37,744 bases of DNA from Syntrophobacteraceae bacterium (GTDB lineage Bacteria > Desulfobacterota > Syntrophobacteria > Syntrophobacterales > Syntrophobacteraceae). The stretch covers positions 1 through 37,744 of the forward strand of contig JARLHO010000055.1 of the NCBI GenBank assembly GCA_031292215.1, given 5' to 3'. Positions 35,116 to 37,744 of this stretch are shown in pieces. The number at the start of each line of letters is the position of its first letter. The stretch's first letter is position 1. The translations under genes were made by a program, and so were the position numbers. The notes beneath the pieces are model-generated. The model saw only the letters and a list, made by a program, of their open reading frames with translations. It was not told the DNA's origin and did not search any database.

Positions 35116-35417
35116 TGTCGTATACCTCACTAACATAATGTTTGCGTTTATCTGAAGCGAAGCAATCTATGAAACTCCTTCAGCCTCAAACTTCAATCAG
35201 AAGCCTTGAGTCTAGAGAGGTTCTCCTGATTTTACTTTAGTTACCGCAAAGAGGAATTCAAGATGGCGCCCGAAATTATTCCGGCGGTACTGCCAAGCTG
35301 GCGGGAGCCGGGATGTGCATAAAAATCTGGCGCCAAGGCCGCGTCCCGGCGACAGCGCTCCGGAACCCTTGGGGGTGCGGCAATCTTATTGAGTTAACCC
35401 GACTAGAGCGACGATCG

Positions 35418-35480
35418 TGATCCCGAAGGGATCAAAGCCATTAGCCGGGGTGGTTGAGGCCGTAAGGCCGATACCCCCGG
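35418..35480. repeat. REP-like double palindrome
   Basis: Two adjacent hairpins: TGATCCC (35418-35424) / GGGATCA (35428-35434) with loop GAA, then CCGGGGT (35445-35451) / ACCCCCGG (35473-35480), an imperfect stem with one bulge enclosing an inner GGCC-GTAA-GGCC hairpin (35458-35469). This layout is typical of dispersed REP elements mobilised by RAYT transposases. Only one copy is in the window, so dispersal is inference. Confidence 0.5.
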
Positions 35481-35553
35481 AGACGACCCCGTGAGCAACT
35501 GTTTTGAATGTCAAGTACGTTACGCCATCTTCGGGTTCCATGATATCTTACCC

Positions 35554-35613
35554 GATCCCCCCCCTTTTCGCAAAGGGCTGGGCCCGATCGCCCCCCTTTT
35601 TGGCAAAGGGGGG
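35554..35613. repeat. pair of C-run/G-run palindromes
   Basis: Two related copies: CCCTTT (35562-35567) / AAAGGG (35572-35577) and CCCCCCTTT (35591-35599) / AAAGGGGGG (35605-35613). Both are preceded by CGATC or CGATCG and share the core CCCTTTT-N-GCAAAGGG. The second has a 9-bp stem and 5-base loop. They look like two copies of a small dispersed palindrome. Confidence 0.6.
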
Positions 35614-35859
35614 TTGAGGGGATTTCAAGTCCTTTCGTACAGCACGGATAGCTCCCCGCGATTATGTCCTTTGCCTCTACCCGGGCGGCCAGTTACAACA
35701 CAGTCTCCCCGCGCCTCCAAGGGAGGCGACTGGCCGTTTCTAAAGGCGCCTTTTCTCTGGCATGATATGTGCTTATTATCTGACGGACCTTTTCCATGGG
35801 TTTCGTATCCGGCTTCACTTGCCGGCAAACTGATAATTGTCATTACAACGGGATGGTAT

Positions 35860-36972
35860 ATGACCCCCAGTCAAGAAGACACCAATCGGTTCAATGGAAC
35901 GATAGAATACATTCGGCTGATCGATCTTATCCAGGTTTCCTGCCTGGCAAAAATGAGCCACGCGATCAAGGTCGATTCCACGGATAAGACCGGCAGGTTC
36001 TATCTGAATGGGGGTAAGGTGGTCCATGCGCAATCCGGCGATGTCACCGGGGAGGAAGGTTTTTTTGAACTGCTTGGGTGGGCGGGAGGCCATTTTGAAA
36101 CGGAACCGCTTCCTGAAAACGTTACCGTCTCCATCAACCGCGCCTGGGAGTATCTTCTCATACAAGCGGTTCAGTTGCTTACAAAAACAGTGGACGGTGA
36201 AAATGTGCTCCCTCGGGCGGAGCCATCCCATGGATTTTTTGGCAATATAAATGACATCGCTTTGACCGACCTGGTGCAATTGATCTGCCTGGACAACATG
36301 AACCGCATTGTTTCGGTCCGCTCCGATACGCTTGTCGGAACAATTCATGTCCGGGGCGGCCAGGTTTGTCATGCGGCAACCGAGAACCTCGTCGGCCAGG
36401 AAGCCTTCTTCAAGATGCTTCGTGTCCGCCAGGGAAGCTTTGCAACACTCCCCGTCCGCGAGGAGTGCGAGCCTACCATCAATGTTCCCTGGGAGTACCT
36501 CTTGATCGAGGCCATGCGATTTATTGACGAAACCTCGGAGGAGGCCGACCCAAAGCAGGCCGAAAGCCGGGCCGAAAGCCTGCTTCAAAAAGTGCAGAAA
36601 AAGAATATCTCTGAAAAAATCCGACTTGCCCTGTTGGGGGAAAAGGAGGCGCGAGCCATCCTGATACGGGAAAGTAACCGGATGATCCAGCTCGCCGTAA
36701 TTGCAAATCCCAAGATAACCGATGGCGAAGTGGCCGCCATAGCTTGCTCCAGGCAGGTCGACGTGGAGGTTCTGCGAAGGATTGCCGCCGACAGGGAATG
36801 GATCAAAAATTACTCGATTCGCCTCTCGCTTACGATAAACCCCAAGACCCCTGTCGCCATTTCACGAAAGCTTGTCCCCACTCTCAACCGTCAGGATTTA
36901 CGAAACCTGTCTCGAAGCAAGTCGGTTTCAAATCTGGTAGCCAACGAGGCAAAAAGACACGTGCCCCAATAG
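35860..36972 (+). CDS. tandem DUF4388 (PATAN) domain protein
   Basis: A 370-residue protein with two DUF4388 modules (about residues 7-110 and 125-230). Each follows the pattern F(N/G)GTIEYIRLIDLIQ..., a GRFYLNGGKVVHAQ or GTIHVRGGQVCHAA strand, EGFFELLGWAGGHF or EAFFKMLRVRQGSF, and an INRAWEYLLIQA helix. The C-terminal 120 residues are a helical domain (RLALLGEKEARAILIRESNRMIQLAVIANPKI...). Such PATAN proteins are common in deltaproteobacteria and are thought to mediate signalling-complex interactions. The ATG at 35860 has GGGATGG upstream and starts just before the first module. Confidence 0.82.
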   Translation: MTPSQEDTNRFNGTIEYIRLIDLIQVSCLAKMSHAIKVDSTDKTGRFYLNGGKVVHAQSGDVTGEEGFFELLGWAGGHFETEPLPENVTVSINRAWEYLLIQAVQLLTKTVDGENVLPRAEPSHGFFGNINDIALTDLVQLICLDNMNRIVSVRSDTLVGTIHVRGGQVCHAATENLVGQEAFFKMLRVRQGSFATLPVREECEPTINVPWEYLLIEAMRFIDETSEEADPKQAESRAESLLQKVQKKNISEKIRLALLGEKEARAILIRESNRMIQLAVIANPKITDGEVAAIACSRQVDVEVLRRIAADREWIKNYSIRLSLTINPKTPVAISRKLVPTLNRQDLRNLSRSKSVSNLVANEAKRHVPQ

Positions 36973-37002
36973 CCTGAGGAACTACGTTTCCCGCAACCGT
37001 CG

Positions 37003-37025
37003 CTGAAAAATACGCCTGTTTTCAG
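37003..37025. terminator. possible bidirectional hairpin between convergent genes
   Basis: CTGAAAA (37003-37009) / TTTTCAG (37019-37025) with a 9-base loop, between the DUF4388 gene and the convergent thioesterase. The A and T runs are in the stem, so the element could weakly terminate either strand. Confidence 0.35.
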
Positions 37026-37033
37026 ATTACCCG

Positions 37034-37489
37034 TCATCCGACCAACCCGTCCCTGTCACGAATGGTCATCATCGTGGCGGTCAAGGTGGCTACCCTCTTT
37101 TTTGCTCCATCTTTTAGCGCGAATACATCCGCCGAGCATACGGTGAGGGTTCGTCCCGGTTTGGCAACCTTTGCGCAGGCAATAAAAAAATCCCCGACAG
37201 CCGGTGAGAGCAGGTTAATTTTATACTCCACGGTGAGCACCGCCGCATCGGGCGCCATCAGGGTCAGCGCGGCGTAGCCACAAGCGGTATCGGCTAGAGC
37301 GGCGACCACCCCGGCGTGGATAAAGCCATGCTGTTGCGTCAAATCGTCTCTAAATTCCAGCGAGATGTCCACTTCCCCAGCCATTACCTTCGTTAAACTC
37401 GCGCCAATGGTTTTCATCAGGTTCTGTTTGGAGAAGCTCTCCCGCACCCTGGAGTCATAGCCTTCATAGCGCGCCTCAAAATCCTCCAT
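37034..37489 (-). CDS. PaaI-family hotdog thioesterase
   Basis: A 151-residue hotdog-fold protein. The PaaI-type signature is QQHGFIHAGVVAALADTACGYAAL, with the HGG-like segment and the downstream Asp at the expected active site, followed by VEYKINLLSPAVGD and FALKDGAKKRVATLTATMM strands. These enzymes hydrolyse acyl-CoA or aryl-CoA thioesters in the cytoplasm; the substrate is not predictable here. The ATG at 37489 is the natural start. No neighbouring acyl-CoA genes are seen. Confidence 0.88.
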   Translation of the reverse strand: MEDFEARYEGYDSRVRESFSKQNLMKTIGASLTKVMAGEVDISLEFRDDLTQQHGFIHAGVVAALADTACGYAALTLMAPDAAVLTVEYKINLLSPAVGDFFIACAKVAKPGRTLTVCSADVFALKDGAKKRVATLTATMMTIRDRDGLVG

Positions 37490-37665
37490 CGATTGGCTCC
37501 TTACACTCCGGCATTACGAGCAATGCCAAAACAATACTACACGGTCTCCAAAATCTGCAAGGGAAACGCTAGCCACAAACAGGGCAATCGCATGTAATAG
37601 GCCGGACATTGGCATCCAACTGTGGCAAGCTACCTTGGACTATTATGCCCAAAGGGAGACACCAC

Positions 37666-37744
37666 ATGGAAAACGAGTCTAACTATACGATTACCAGTTA
37701 TTTTTCGACAATCGACGATCCCCGGATTCAGTTAAAAACGCGCC
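37666..37744 (+). CDS. transposase N-terminus, ISAs1-like (right-edge partial)
   Basis: The first 26 codons of a gene that runs off the window. The translation contains YFSTIDDPR, and an N-terminal F-x-x-I-x-DPR motif is typical of ISAs1/H-repeat-type transposases. The AAAGGGAGACACC upstream is a good ribosome-binding site. The left inverted repeat of the element should lie in 37500-37660; the sequence from about 37582 (CAGGGCAATCGCATG) is a candidate end, but its partner is outside the window. Confidence 0.6.
   Translation, partial: MENESNYTITSYFSTIDDPRIQLKTR

Larger units (their letters stand above)
35137..35859. other. 723-bp palindrome-rich region without a gene
   Basis: The stretch between the divergent PRC-barrel and DUF4388 genes. 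A plus-strand frame is open from 35491 into the DUF4388 gene, but the translation is Pro-rich, domain-free and runs through several palindromes, so I do not treat it as coding. Besides the elements listed separately, it has CGCCTCC (35707-35713) with GGAGGCG (35717-35723). Confidence 0.5.

Noticed and set aside
35491-35859. N-terminal extension of the DUF4388 protein by 123 residues
   Set aside because: The segment translates palindromic repeats and is Pro-rich without a domain; the ATG at 35860 sits right before the first module and has a ribosome-binding site.

Overview
The window looks like chromosomal DNA of a Gram-negative bacterium, most likely a deltaproteobacterium (Desulfobacterota). 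The evidence is an LPS biosynthesis/transport block (kdsA, kdsC, lptC-lptA-lptB) running directly into rpoN, hpf, ptsN and rapZ, an NtrY/NtrX pair preceded by a DUF4390 gene, BamD, and DUF4388 (PATAN) and PRC-barrel proteins. The lineage is inferred from gene order and family content; no rRNA or tRNA is present. GTG and TTG start codons are common here.

Layout. Positions 1-560 hold a transposase C-terminal remnant and a long pure heptanucleotide repeat (about 34 copies) that ends against the stop codon of an MBL-fold hydrolase (558-1190, minus). Next come a large MrfA-type helicase fused to a DEDDy exonuclease domain (1409-4342) and a NusG-like antiterminator (4392-4970), ending in a terminator-like hairpin. 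The NtrX/NtrY two-component system and a DUF4390 secreted protein read on the minus strand (5029-9190). Thioredoxin and the lipoprotein BamD follow (9505-10702), then a translation/transcription block of rho, rpmE and prfA (11153-13956). pyrG, kdsA and kdsC are tightly packed (14243-17330). A minus-strand Uma2-family nuclease gene and about 500 bp without a recognisable gene separate kdsC from lptC. The run lptC-lptA-lptB-rpoN-hpf-ptsN-rapZ-EIIA(Man)-rimI (18386-24733) is nearly gap-free. It continues into a 1461-residue protein that carries the ATP-binding and phosphohistidine domains of pyruvate phosphate dikinase behind about 960 unassigned residues (24761-29146), then a small cupin.

After this come an unusual long GAPDH homologue (29669-31018), a CBS-pair protein, mnmA overlapping a ThiF/MoeB-like E1 enzyme, two small minus-strand envelope or stress-type genes (DUF3309, PRC-barrel), a palindrome-rich intergenic region (35400-35760), a two-domain DUF4388 protein, a PaaI-type thioesterase, and the first 26 codons of an ISAs1-like transposase at the right edge.

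How the parts fit: the central block builds Kdo, exports LPS to the outer membrane, and contains sigma-54 with the nitrogen-type PTS regulators. No HPr or enzyme I gene is visible in the window; the PPDK-derived protein follows the EIIA genes. The points most worth a second look are that protein, the helicase-exonuclease fusion, the G-quadruplex-prone heptamer array, and the GAPDH with an altered cofactor-binding segment.
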